Assembly: GCF_050611725.1 (NCBI RefSeq)
Contig: NZ_JBODJB010000001.1
Span: 1,984,001-2,048,000, forward strand
Length of the DNA: 64,000 nt
From: Ferruginibacter sp050611725
GTDB taxonomy: Bacteria > Bacteroidota > Bacteroidia > Chitinophagales > Chitinophagaceae
Direction of reading: 5' to 3'
How positions within the stretch are numbered: the first letter of the stretch is position 1; the number at the start of each line of letters is the position of its first letter. This document shows, piece by piece, positions 52,208 through 61,003 of the stretch. The notes beneath the pieces are model-generated. The model saw only the letters and a list, made by a program, of their open reading frames with translations. It searched no databases and was not told the DNA's origin. The translations under genes were made by a program, and so were the position numbers.

Positions 52208-54118
52208 TTACATTCTTTCCGGCACTTTAATGCCCAATAACTCCATGCCGCTTTTTAAAACATTACTGACCATAACAGATAACTGTAAACGAAGTTGCTT
52301 TTTGTCGTCACTCTCTGCGTTGGCAATGGAATGCTCTGTATAAAACGAATTGAATGTCTTAGCCAGATTAAAGAGATAATTTGCAATGACAGACGGGTTG
52401 TATTCTTTGCAGGCATCTTCAATAGTAGTAGGGTATTGTTCGAGTGACACAATGAGCTCTTTTTCTAATTGTAGTAATGGTCCATGGTCTTTGGTCCATT
52501 GTCCATGGTCTATGGTATTCTTCCTTAGAATACTTTTGATCCTTGCATGTGTGTATTGTATGAATGGCCCCGTAAAGCCATGGAAATCGATGCTTTCCTG
52601 TGGATTAAATACCATTGTTTTTTTAGGGTCGACTCTTAGCAAATAAAATTTCATTGCACCTAAACCGAGTGTGTTGTATAGTTCTTTTAGTTCTTCAGGT
52701 GTAAAGTCTTTTACTTTGCCAAGCTCTTCGGTATGTTGTTGAGATGTAGTGATCATTTCTTCAACAATATCATCTGCATCTACAACAGTACCTTCACGAC
52801 TCTTCATTTTACCGGTAGTTAATTCAACCATGCCGTAACTAAGGTGGTAGATATTTTCTGCATTCGGTATTCCCAATTTCTGACAGATCAATTGCAATAC
52901 CTTCATGTGGTAATTCTGTTCATTACCAATCACATAAATATTGTAATCAATGTTGTATTCTTCATATTTCTGTAAAGCAAGACCAATGTCTTGGGTTATG
53001 TAAACAGAAGTGCCGTCTTTTCTTTGCACTAATTTTTCATCCAAACCTTCTGCTGTCAGATCGATCCAGATACTGCCATCTTCTTTTTTGAAAAATACTT
53101 TTTTATCGAGCCCTTGTTGAACAATATCTTTTCCTAATAAATAGGTATTGCTTTCATAATAAGTTTTATCAAAATCACTACCGATTGCTTTGTAAGTAAT
53201 ATCAAATCCGGCATATACCCAGCCATTCATTTTCTTCCATAGTTCAATTACTTCAGGTTTACCATCTTCCCAATCAAAAAGCATTTGTTTTGCAGCTTTC
53301 ATTATTTCTGTAGCCCCTCTTCTAATATCATTTATTTCATCATTGACCTTAATGATCTTTTCGTTATTCTTATTTGCATCTTCACTCTTAAGTTTATCGC
53401 ATATCGCATTTAATTCTTTCGCCTTGCTTTCTTCCTGCGTAGAGTAATGTGAAAAATCTCCGGCAGCTTCATTTGATTTTAATTCTGATGCTTGTTTCTT
53501 TAATTCGTTTTCAAACATCACATAATAATCACCAACTAAATGATCTCCTTTTATACCTGTGCTTTCAGGAGTGGCGCCATTGGCAAACAATTGCCATGCG
53601 ATCATACTTTTACAAATATGAATACCTCTGTCGTTTACAATACAACTCTTTACAACATCATATCCATTGGCTTTTAAAATTTCAGCAACACTCCATCCTA
53701 AAAAGTTATTTCTTAAATGACCAAGATGCAAAGGTTTGTTGGTATTGGGAGAGGAGTATTCAACCATTACTCTTTTGCCATTGCTTTCTTTTTTTCCGTA
53801 GCTGGCACTCGTATAGTTTTTTTGCAATAATGAGGTCCAGTAATTATCTGCAACAGTGAGGTTTAAAAAACCTTTGATGATATTGAATTTTGTAAACGTG
53901 TCAGAAAAATTTGAAGTAAGATGTTCTCCCAAACTATTGCCGATCGTATCCGGAGATAATTTCAGTGATTTAACCAAAGAAAATAATACAACGGTATAAT
54001 CCCCTTCAAACTCAGGCTTGGTTTGATTTATCTGAAAATCCTTTTCTGTAAATGATTGGTTGTATAAGCTTGATAAGCTTTCTATCACACTTTTCTGTAG
54101 TTGCGTTACTATTGACAT
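52208..54118 (-). CDS. argS: Arginyl-tRNA synthetase
   Basis: ArgS charges tRNA-Arg. The 636-residue product has the N-terminal Add1 domain (about 1-110), the HIGH motif as HLGH (His131 to His134 in SSPNTNKPLHLGHLRNNF), a KMSKS-equivalent KMKSREGTVVDADD near 455-468 and the C-terminal DALR anticodon domain. Residues about 535-547, between catalytic and DALR domains, are encoded by a GTCCATGG-type repeat (IDHGQWTKDHGPL). A helical insertion near 205-260 is Lys/Glu-rich. A -7 element ends four bases before the ATG, so the mRNA may be leaderless. Confidence 0.93.
   Translation of the reverse strand: MSIVTQLQKSVIESLSSLYNQSFTEKDFQINQTKPEFEGDYTVVLFSLVKSLKLSPDTIGNSLGEHLTSNFSDTFTKFNIIKGFLNLTVADNYWTSLLQKNYTSASYGKKESNGKRVMVEYSSPNTNKPLHLGHLRNNFLGWSVAEILKANGYDVVKSCIVNDRGIHICKSMIAWQLFANGATPESTGIKGDHLVGDYYVMFENELKKQASELKSNEAAGDFSHYSTQEESKAKELNAICDKLKSEDANKNNEKIIKVNDEINDIRRGATEIMKAAKQMLFDWEDGKPEVIELWKKMNGWVYAGFDITYKAIGSDFDKTYYESNTYLLGKDIVQQGLDKKVFFKKEDGSIWIDLTAEGLDEKLVQRKDGTSVYITQDIGLALQKYEEYNIDYNIYVIGNEQNYHMKVLQLICQKLGIPNAENIYHLSYGMVELTTGKMKSREGTVVDADDIVEEMITTSQQHTEELGKVKDFTPEELKELYNTLGLGAMKFYLLRVDPKKTMVFNPQESIDFHGFTGPFIQYTHARIKSILRKNTIDHGQWTKDHGPLLQLEKELIVSLEQYPTTIEDACKEYNPSVIANYLFNLAKTFNSFYTEHSIANAESDDKKQLRLQLSVMVSNVLKSGMELLGIKVPERM
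52479..52515. repeat. GTCCATGG-type repeat inside argS
   Basis: Four variants of the word (GGTCCATGG, GGTCCATTG, GTCCATGG, GTCTATGG) occur in tandem within the coding region, keeping the frame. Related words fill the spacer at 57640-57720. Confidence 0.6.
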
Positions 54119-54122
54119 GCTG

Positions 54123-54130
54123 CAAAAGTA
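54123..54130 (-). promoter_or_regulatory. Probable -7 element of argS
   Basis: TACTTTTG on the minus strand matches TAnnTTTG and ends four bases before the argS ATG. The -33 position falls in the upstream terminator's T run and is not TTTG. Confidence 0.4.
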
Positions 54131-54150
54131 AGGCTAGTTTTTTGTATTAA

Positions 54151-54176
54151 AAAAGCCTCCTGCTAAGGAGGCTTTT
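54151..54176 (-). terminator. Terminator between the DUF4139 gene and argS
   Basis: AAAAGCCTCCT (54151-54161) and AGGAGGCTTTT (54166-54176) form an 11-bp stem with loop GCTA and a T run on the minus strand. Confidence 0.8.
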
Positions 54177-54179
54177 CGT

Positions 54180-55847
54180 TTATAAGTTAGCTACTTTCTT
54201 ATCCTTCGGATATTTAACCGTGTAACTAAATCTTACTTTTTTGCTTTCGCCGGGTTTTAATTCTAGTTTCCATGTAAGTACACCAAGATCTTTATTTACC
54301 ATTGCGCCACCGTCATCGTCCAATTTAATTTCAAGTTCTTTGTCCGTGGTTAAAGGGAATTGATCTTTAAGTAATAAGTCTACTGTAGTCAACTTATTGT
54401 TTTTAACAGTGATCTCGTAAGTGAATGATTGCTTTGTGGTATTACCATTTGTTTTAGTAGTTGTTAATGTTTTAATAGTATTACGTTTAATGGCAACCCT
54501 TCTGTCTCTTCCCAATGATAAATTCAATGTATCGGCTGTACTGTTAGGGTCGATATATGATTTGCCCAGATAAGTATTATCCATGATGATATTGGCTGTA
54601 CCCGGTAACAGATCCAAGTTTTGCCAGTCTGCTACTTCGGCTAATAAATATGCATCTTTATCCAGTTTTGGAACAGCATAGTTTTTCAGGATCGCATTGA
54701 TCTTTTCATCTTTGATCGTTACGGCATGAATCTGGCCGTCACATTCAATGTCATAAGGTAGGTCAATTTCAAAATTAGTATTAAGTTGACCTTCTTTTAA
54801 AGTCATATATTCCTGTATTGAACTTGGTTCAACATATTGATCTGCTGTAGGTTTATAGTCACTCAGTTTTTTGTCGTCGTTATATGTAGATTGAATACTA
54901 TTACGAACATCTTTTCTTGCGGATCCATATCCTGTAACGATCGTTTCGGCATATAATTGCGGCACATATAATTGAAGATACCATGCGCTTAGTATTGGAG
55001 CCACACCACCAAGACTGGGACTGCCGGTGCTTAATGTCAGCTTGGTTTGTTTCCAGTCAATGCCGGTTGATTGTGTTACAGAAGCTTTATACACTAATTT
55101 TATTTCATTTGTTTTCGAATTTACACGAACATCATACAATGGCGTCCATCCTGCACTGTTAGTGAAATAACTTAATGATACAGGTATCTCTCCGCTATTT
55201 TTACAAATAACCTGCATGATCAATTGTCCATAAGGTTTTTCTGCTTTTACAGGAGATTTTGACGCTTCGGTAATTCTCTTATTGAAGTCCGCAATTTTAT
55301 TGTAATAATCTGTTTCGGTTTCACGAAGGTTAAATATGTTCGTTTTTGCTTTTTCGATCTTAGCATTATAAGCGTTTACTAATTTTAATGCATCGTCGGC
55401 ACTGATCTTATTGTTATCATTATTCTCAATAACAGCTTCTATCAATTTACCTGTTTTCTCAAGTGTTTGTTCTTCTATCATGATCAGGTTGCTGTTCCGT
55501 TTTAATAACTTGTTGATCGCAGCAATGCTGTCCTGCAATATTTTTACTGCCGGGTTTGTAACAAAAGGTACAGTAGGGTAGATCACACTAAATTTTTGCG
55601 ACAGCAAGGCTACATTCTCAGGTACACTAATCTGTAAACTATTTATATCAACAGTTGTACTGAGTTTACTTACAACAATTTGTTTTATGTTGCTATTTAC
55701 GTTCACTTTGGTTTCGTGTGTGAGTTCGGCTCCATACCCGAAATATACTGTTGCGGCAGTCAGTTTAGCATCAACTTTTGCTGTGTCTTGTGCATTTGCT
55801 GCAAGGCTGCAGGCCGCTATCAATGCAATAAATAAGATTTTTTTCAT
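54180..55847 (-). CDS. DUF4139 (MuiA-like) exported protein
   Basis: From the ATG at 55847 the product has 555 residues with a signal peptide ending at AANAQ (residue 19). Residues 25-130 match the DUF4140 N-terminal domain and about 190-555 match DUF4139, as in mucoidy inhibitor A (MuiA). A coiled helical region lies at about 95-185. Between the two halves of DUF4139, near residues 295-315, the segment ETIVTGYGSARKDVRNSI resembles the SusC start motif (VVVTGYG...). The role of MuiA in this phylum is unknown. It diverges from the ABC-F gene. Confidence 0.8.
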   Translation of the reverse strand: MKKILFIALIAACSLAANAQDTAKVDAKLTAATVYFGYGAELTHETKVNVNSNIKQIVVSKLSTTVDINSLQISVPENVALLSQKFSVIYPTVPFVTNPAVKILQDSIAAINKLLKRNSNLIMIEEQTLEKTGKLIEAVIENNDNNKISADDALKLVNAYNAKIEKAKTNIFNLRETETDYYNKIADFNKRITEASKSPVKAEKPYGQLIMQVICKNSGEIPVSLSYFTNSAGWTPLYDVRVNSKTNEIKLVYKASVTQSTGIDWKQTKLTLSTGSPSLGGVAPILSAWYLQLYVPQLYAETIVTGYGSARKDVRNSIQSTYNDDKKLSDYKPTADQYVEPSSIQEYMTLKEGQLNTNFEIDLPYDIECDGQIHAVTIKDEKINAILKNYAVPKLDKDAYLLAEVADWQNLDLLPGTANIIMDNTYLGKSYIDPNSTADTLNLSLGRDRRVAIKRNTIKTLTTTKTNGNTTKQSFTYEITVKNNKLTTVDLLLKDQFPLTTDKELEIKLDDDGGAMVNKDLGVLTWKLELKPGESKKVRFSYTVKYPKDKKVANL

Positions 55848-55976
55848 AATTGTAGTTGCTTTTTGATGTTGATGCAAGATTAAAATGAATTACATAAGAC
55901 TATGGGTGCAACTGTGTGAAATGCCGCTTTTACTATGCAGAATCAGATTTGCGTTTAATTATCTGCCACTTTTGAT

Positions 55977-55984
55977 TACCTTTG
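55977..55984 (+). promoter_or_regulatory. Probable -7 element of the ABC-F gene
   Basis: TACCTTTG matches TAnnTTTG, 17 bases before the ATG at 56002. It supports that start over an in-frame ATG at 55885. Confidence 0.4.
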
Positions 55985-56001
55985 CACACTTTTTAACAGT
56001 T

Positions 56002-57627
56002 ATGATAAGCGTAAATAATGTCACGTTAGCCTACGGTAAAAGGGTTTTGTTCGACGAAGTAAACATCAGTTTTACAAAAGGTAATTGCTATGGTGTGATC
56101 GGAGCAAACGGAGCCGGTAAATCTACCTTCCTTAAAATTTTGAGTGGTGAAATTGAAGCCAATAAGGGGACTGTAAGTATTAGTCCCGGCGAACGTATGG
56201 CGGTGTTGAAACAGAACCATTTTGAGTTTGATGAATTATCTGTTTTACATACAGTGATGATGGGGCATAAGAAAATGTGGGATCTGATGATCGAAAAAGA
56301 TGCCATCTATCTGAAAGAAGATTTCAGCGAAGCAGATGGTATGAGAGCAGGGGAGTTAGAGCATGAATTTGGTGAAATGGGTGGATATACAGCAGAAAGT
56401 GATGCGGCTCAACTTTTAAATCAATTGGGTGTAAAGGAAGAATTACATCAATTATTGATGAAAGAAATCGGCGGTAACATTAAAGTAAGAGTGTTGTTGG
56501 CACAAGCTTTATTCGGAAATCCGGATATTCTTTTACTGGATGAACCTACAAATAACCTGGACGTAGAAACGATCAGCTGGTTGGAAAATTTCCTGGCCGA
56601 TTACGAGAATATTGTTTTGGTGGTGAGTCATGATCGTCACTTTTTAGATGCTGTATGTACGCATGTAGCAGACGTTGATAAGCAAAAGATCAAGATCTAT
56701 ACAGGTAACTATACTTTCTGGTATGAGAGTTCTCAATTAGCGGCAAGACAAGCAACTGATAAGAACAAGAAGATGGAAGAGAAGAAGAAAGATCTTTTGG
56801 AGTTTATTGCCCGTTTCAGTGCGAATGCAAGTAAAAGTAAGCAAGCTACTTCCCGTAAAAAGGCCTTGGATAAATTGGTGTTTGAAGATATTACTCCAAG
56901 CAGTAGAAAATATCCGGGTATTATTTTCAAACCGGAAAGAGAAGTGGGTAACCAGATCTTAATGGTAGAAAAATTGTCTAAAACCCTTGATGGACGTGTT
57001 CTTTTTAAAGATGTGAATTTTGATGTAGTAAAAGGTCAAAAGATCGCTTTTCTTAGTCGAGATCATGTTGCATTAACTTCTTTTTTCGAGATCATCAATG
57101 GAAAAATGAAGGCCGATTCAGGTACATACGAATGGGGGACTACTATAACTAGTGCTTATCTACCTAACGATAATACAGAATTCTTTACAGGTTCATTAAA
57201 CCTCATGGATTGGCTGCGTCAATTCGTACCGCCACATGTTACCGATGTTGATGAAGATTTCTTACGTGGATTCTTAGGTAAGATGTTGTTTAGTGGTGAT
57301 GAAATATTGAAGAAAACAAATGTATTAAGTGGTGGAGAAAAAGTGCGTTGTATGGTGAGCAAGATGATGTTGCAGAATCCGAATGTTGTAATTTTGGATG
57401 AACCGACAAACCACTTGGATCTTGAAAGCATCACTGCATTTAATGATGGCATGATCACTTTCCCGGGTATTGTTTTGTTCACAACACATGATCATCAATT
57501 CATGCAAACAGTGGCAGACAGAATTATTGAGATCACCCCTAAAGGTATCATTGACAGATTGATGACCTATGATGAGTATCTTGAGGATGAGAGAGTGAAA
57601 GCTTTAAAAGAGGAGTACTATAGTTAG
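56002..57627 (+). CDS. ABC-F family ATPase, YbiT-like
   Basis: ABC-F proteins have two ATPase domains and no membrane part; they act at the ribosome E site. From the ATG at 56002 the product has 541 residues. Domain 1 has an intact Walker A (GANGAGKST, Lys40) and LLLDEPTNNLD, but its signature is degenerate (EIGGN at 155-159). Domain 2 has LSGGEKVR near 442 and VILDEPTNHLD, but its Walker A is lost (LSRDHVALTS, 351-360, Lys replaced by Leu). The C-terminal RIIEITPKGIIDR fits YbiT. Thus one composite site is complete and the other is degenerate on both sides. Confidence 0.88.
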   Translation: MISVNNVTLAYGKRVLFDEVNISFTKGNCYGVIGANGAGKSTFLKILSGEIEANKGTVSISPGERMAVLKQNHFEFDELSVLHTVMMGHKKMWDLMIEKDAIYLKEDFSEADGMRAGELEHEFGEMGGYTAESDAAQLLNQLGVKEELHQLLMKEIGGNIKVRVLLAQALFGNPDILLLDEPTNNLDVETISWLENFLADYENIVLVVSHDRHFLDAVCTHVADVDKQKIKIYTGNYTFWYESSQLAARQATDKNKKMEEKKKDLLEFIARFSANASKSKQATSRKKALDKLVFEDITPSSRKYPGIIFKPEREVGNQILMVEKLSKTLDGRVLFKDVNFDVVKGQKIAFLSRDHVALTSFFEIINGKMKADSGTYEWGTTITSAYLPNDNTEFFTGSLNLMDWLRQFVPPHVTDVDEDFLRGFLGKMLFSGDEILKKTNVLSGGEKVRCMVSKMMLQNPNVVILDEPTNHLDLESITAFNDGMITFPGIVLFTTHDHQFMQTVADRIIEITPKGIIDRLMTYDEYLEDERVKALKEEYYS

Positions 57628-57724
57628 TTTATAGTCGATAGTCCATAGACAATGGTTAATAATCAATAGTCTGAATTATAAAGTGGCTACCATGGACCAT
57701 CGTCTATGGACCATGGACAGCACA
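57628..57724. repeat. GTCCATGG-type repeats before gtrA
   Basis: GTCCATAGACAATGG (57640-57655) is followed by CCATGGACCATCG and TCTATGGACCATGGAC to 57720. The words are palindromic or inverted copies of one another and related to the run inside argS. Confidence 0.6.
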
Positions 57725-58204
57725 ATGAAAAATAGAATAGTATCATTCATCGATTTTTTTTATCCGATCTTTAAAAGGATAATGCCGTTACAAACATTTC
57801 GGTATGCAGCCTGTGGCGGCTTTAATCTGGTAGTGAACTTTGCATGTTTTACAATTCTGTATCACTTTTTTGTCGAAAAATATAAGATCGTTCATCTGGG
57901 CTTTTATACATTTGAATCGTATAGTCTGGCACTTTTTATTGCAGGGGTACTTTCTTTTTTTCTAGGATTCTTCTTAAACAAATACATTGTTTTTGAAGAA
58001 TCGAACCTCAAAGGCAGGATACAGTTGTTCCGATATTTTGTGTCATTTTCTTCCAGCCTTTTCATCAACTATCTGCTGTTGAAATATTTTGTAAAAGAAT
58101 TCAATATTTATCCTGTATTGGGCCAGCTATTGGTAACTGTTATCGTTGTAACCATTAGCTACATCACTCAAAGGAAATATACTTTTAAAGTAAAGAACCC
58201 GTAA
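57725..58204 (+). CDS. GtrA family membrane protein
   Basis: From the ATG at 57725 the product has 159 residues with four membrane helices, as in GtrA proteins that move or flip polyprenyl-linked sugars. FRYAACGGFNLVVNF near the start, FFLNKYIVFEE in the second half and TQRKYTFK at the end are the family's hallmarks. An earlier in-frame ATG at 57683 reads through the preceding repeat and would add 14 odd residues. The partner glycosyltransferase is not adjacent; the DPM-like enzyme at 17020 is a possible one. Confidence 0.8.
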   Translation: MKNRIVSFIDFFYPIFKRIMPLQTFRYAACGGFNLVVNFACFTILYHFFVEKYKIVHLGFYTFESYSLALFIAGVLSFFLGFFLNKYIVFEESNLKGRIQLFRYFVSFSSSLFINYLLLKYFVKEFNIYPVLGQLLVTVIVVTISYITQRKYTFKVKNP

Positions 58205-58455
58205 GCTTAGGGCGGAAAGACACGAGCCGCAAGCTACAAAAGGGCAAGAATAAAATTTATTAGACTTATCCGTTGTGGCTTGAAGCTTGTAGCTGACTGT
58301 TCAAAATAGTTCCCAATCCTAAATTTCGTGTCAGAAAATAGCCTCATTTTCAGTCAAATTCGCCTTATCCACACTCAATTCTGCCATTTTTTCACCTGTG
58401 TCAGCTATGGCATAATCATTGACAATCAAAACTGAACAAAAAACACATTAAAATC
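58205..58455. repeat. AAGCTTGTAGC-type inverted repeat and dnaK upstream region
   Basis: GCCGCAAGCTACAA (58226-58239) is opposed by TTGTGGCTTGAAGCTTGTAGCT (58274-58295, shown as two words TTGTGGCTTG and AAGCTTGTAGCT). The rest, to the dnaK ATG, is AT-rich. No CIRCE element is visible, and no clear -7 element was found. Confidence 0.45.
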
Positions 58456-60369
58456 ATGGGAAAAATTATAGGCATCGACTTAGGAACAACCAATAGCTGC
58501 GTAGCGGTTATGGAGGGTAACGAACCTACAGTTATTGCAAACGACGAAGGAAGACGCACCACACCGTCGGTAGTAGCATTTTTGAAGAATGGAGAACGTA
58601 AAGTGGGGGATCCTGCTAAACGTCAGGCTATTACCAATCCGGCTAACACGATCATGAGTGTTAAGCGTTATATGGGACACAAATGGAATGAAGTGACAGA
58701 TGATGTAAGCCATACAAGTTACAAAGTTGTAAAAGGCGATAATGATACGGTACGTATCGATATCGAAGGCAGATTATATACCCCACAAGAGATCTCTGCA
58801 ATGATTCTTCAGAAAATGAAAAAAACTGCAGAGGAATATCTTGGTCAGGAAGTAAGCGAAGCAGTTATTACTGTTCCTGCTTATTTCAATGATGCACAAC
58901 GTCAAGCTACAAAAGAAGCCGGTGAAATTGCAGGGCTGAATGTTAGACGTATCATCAACGAACCAACTGCTGCAGCATTGGCTTACGGATTGGATAAAAA
59001 ACATCAAGATCAAAAAATTGCTGTATTCGATTTAGGTGGTGGTACATTCGACGTATCTATCCTTGAATTGGGTGATGGCGTTTTTGAAGTAAAATCTACT
59101 AACGGTGATACACACTTGGGTGGTGATGACTTTGATAAAGTGATCATGGACTGGTTGGCTGATGAATTCAAAAAAGATGAAGCGATTGATCTTCGTAAAG
59201 ATCCGATGGCTTGGCAGCGTTTAAAAGAATCTGCTGAAAAGGCTAAAGTAGAGTTATCATCTTCTTCAGAAACAGAAATCAATCTCCCATACATCACTGC
59301 AGTTGATGGTGTTCCTAAGCACTTGGTGAAGAAATTGACAAGAGCAAATTTTGAAAAATTAGCCGATACATTATTTGAAAGATGCTTGAAGCCATGTGAA
59401 CTGGCATTGAAAGATGCAGGTTTAAGCATTTCTCAAATCGATGAAGTGATATTGGTAGGAGGTAGTACACGTATTCCTAAAGTACAGGAGATCGTTGAAA
59501 AATTCTTCGGTAAAAAACCTAACAAAGGTGTTAACCCCGATGAAGTAGTTGCAATCGGTGCTTGTATTCAAGGTGGTGTATTAACAGGGGAAGTAAAAGA
59601 TGTATTGTTGTTAGATGTTACGCCTTTGAGTTTGGGTATTGAAACAATGGGTGGTGTAATGACAAGATTGATCGAATCTAACACAACCATTCCTACAAAA
59701 AAATCGGAAGTATTCTCTACAGCAAGCGATAACCAACCGGGTGTACAAATTCATGTATTACAAGGTGAAAGACCAATGGCAGGACAAAACAAAAGTCTTG
59801 GTATGTTTAACTTAGATGGTATTCCACCAGCACCTAGAGGTGTACCGCAAGTAGAAGTTACTTTTGATATTGATGCTAACGGTATCTTACACGTTACAGC
59901 AAAAGATAAAGGAACCGGAAAATCACATAACATTCGTATTGAAGCAGGTAGTGGCTTAAGCAAAGAAGAAATTGAAAAAATGAAAGCTGATGCTAAAGCA
60001 AACGAAGAAAGCGATAAAGCAGAAAAAGAAAAAGTAGAAAAAATTAACCAGGCCGATAGTTTGATTTTCCAAACAGAAAAACAAATTAAAGAATATGGCG
60101 ATAAGATCTCTGCTGAGAAAAAGGCACCGATCGAAGCAGCTTTGGAAAAATTAAAAGAAGCGCACAAATCACAAGACTTAGCAGCCATTGATACCGCTGT
60201 TGCTGAAATGAACGCTGCATGGACTGCTGCAAGTGAAGAAATTTACAAAGCACAGGCAGAAGGTGGAGCAGGAGCACAACAACCGCAAGGTGATGCAGGC
60301 GCTCAACCACAAAATGATGGTAAAACGGATGACCATGTAGAGGATGTGCAGTTTGAAGAGGTGAAATAA
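58456..60369 (+). CDS. dnaK: Chaperone DnaK (Hsp70)
   Basis: DnaK binds and releases unfolded proteins in an ATP cycle. The 637-residue product has IGIDLGTTNSCVAVMEG, AYFNDAQRQATKEAGEIAGL, IAVFDLGGGTFDVSILE and VGGSTRIPKVQ in the ATPase domain. The linker is DVLLLDVTPLSLGIETMGG, then the substrate domain. The C-terminal lid ends in a Gln/Gly/Asp-rich tail (GAQQPQGDAGAQPQ) and VEDVQFEEVK, typical of the family. dnaJ and grpE are not adjacent. It ends at a strong terminator. Confidence 0.97.
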   Translation: MGKIIGIDLGTTNSCVAVMEGNEPTVIANDEGRRTTPSVVAFLKNGERKVGDPAKRQAITNPANTIMSVKRYMGHKWNEVTDDVSHTSYKVVKGDNDTVRIDIEGRLYTPQEISAMILQKMKKTAEEYLGQEVSEAVITVPAYFNDAQRQATKEAGEIAGLNVRRIINEPTAAALAYGLDKKHQDQKIAVFDLGGGTFDVSILELGDGVFEVKSTNGDTHLGGDDFDKVIMDWLADEFKKDEAIDLRKDPMAWQRLKESAEKAKVELSSSSETEINLPYITAVDGVPKHLVKKLTRANFEKLADTLFERCLKPCELALKDAGLSISQIDEVILVGGSTRIPKVQEIVEKFFGKKPNKGVNPDEVVAIGACIQGGVLTGEVKDVLLLDVTPLSLGIETMGGVMTRLIESNTTIPTKKSEVFSTASDNQPGVQIHVLQGERPMAGQNKSLGMFNLDGIPPAPRGVPQVEVTFDIDANGILHVTAKDKGTGKSHNIRIEAGSGLSKEEIEKMKADAKANEESDKAEKEKVEKINQADSLIFQTEKQIKEYGDKISAEKKAPIEAALEKLKEAHKSQDLAAIDTAVAEMNAAWTAASEEIYKAQAEGGAGAQQPQGDAGAQPQNDGKTDDHVEDVQFEEVK

Positions 60370-60386
60370 GGTAGCGAGAATTAAAT

Positions 60387-60420
60387 AAAAAAGCCGTTCC
60401 AAAAGGAACGGCTTTTTTAT
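60387..60420 (+). terminator. Terminator of dnaK
   Basis: AAAAAAGCCGTTCC (60387-60400) and GGAACGGCTTTTTT (60405-60418) form a perfect 14-bp stem with an AAAA loop. The flanking T/A runs make it usable in both directions. Confidence 0.9.
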
Positions 60421-60436
60421 TACGATTTTACAAGGA

Positions 60437-60977
60437 TTAATAAAACACTTCTCCCGCTCTGAAGTATACTATATTAAAATTTTTATTCAAGACTACGGTA
60501 TAATCAATGCCATACATGTTATCAAAATATCCATTAGATGTAACAGAGGCATGAACATAATACTTATCGGCGTTTTTTACAACAGGGTAAAAGAATAGGC
60601 TGCACATGTGTGGTTCTAACTCAATTGGGCTTTCCAAAAATGTAAGTTTCCAACTTCTTTTTAAATGGATATCTATTTTGTTAGAATCAGAAATGTTTTT
60701 CGAAAAGGTTCTGGTAAAAAAAGGGTTTTGAAGAACGAGATTATATGCATCATCTCGATAAGACTTTCCAAAAAAAAATACAGGCAACAGTTTTCAGTTC
60801 ATTTTTCTTTAACGCTTTTAAATATTCATAATCGGCTGTATCCATATGTATGGCAATTGCAGCAATTACCGAATCGTATATTCGAGCCTCCATTATAGAG
60901 TCTTTTAATTGGGTAGTTTGTGATACAGCACATCTTGATAATAGCACCAAAAACAAAACAAAATAAAGTCGTCTCAT
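60437..60977 (-). pseudogene. Frameshifted secreted-protein gene (A9 homopolymer)
   Basis: Two minus-strand frames form one protein. The first (60977-60750) starts with a signal peptide (MRRLYFVLFLVLLSRCAVSQ) and runs to a homopolymer of nine T (plus-strand A at 60770-60778), after which it stops within a dozen codons. The second frame continues from the homopolymer to 60437 (FGKSYRDDAYNLVLQNPFF ... VYFRAGEVFY). One T fewer, or two more, would give a 179-residue (or 180-residue) secreted protein. It may be a true mutation, a sequencing error, or a slippage site. It follows the CAP gene by 26 bases. Confidence 0.65.
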
Positions 60978-61003
60978 TATTTATAAATTAAAACAATTGC
61001 TTA

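Noticed and set aside
58205..58455. CIRCE heat-shock operator before dnaK
   Set aside because: I looked for TTAGCACTC and its inverse and found neither.
59751..60188. 145-residue antisense frame inside dnaK
   Set aside because: It is a mirror of the Lys/Glu-rich lid of DnaK and has a Ser/Phe-rich composition without motifs.
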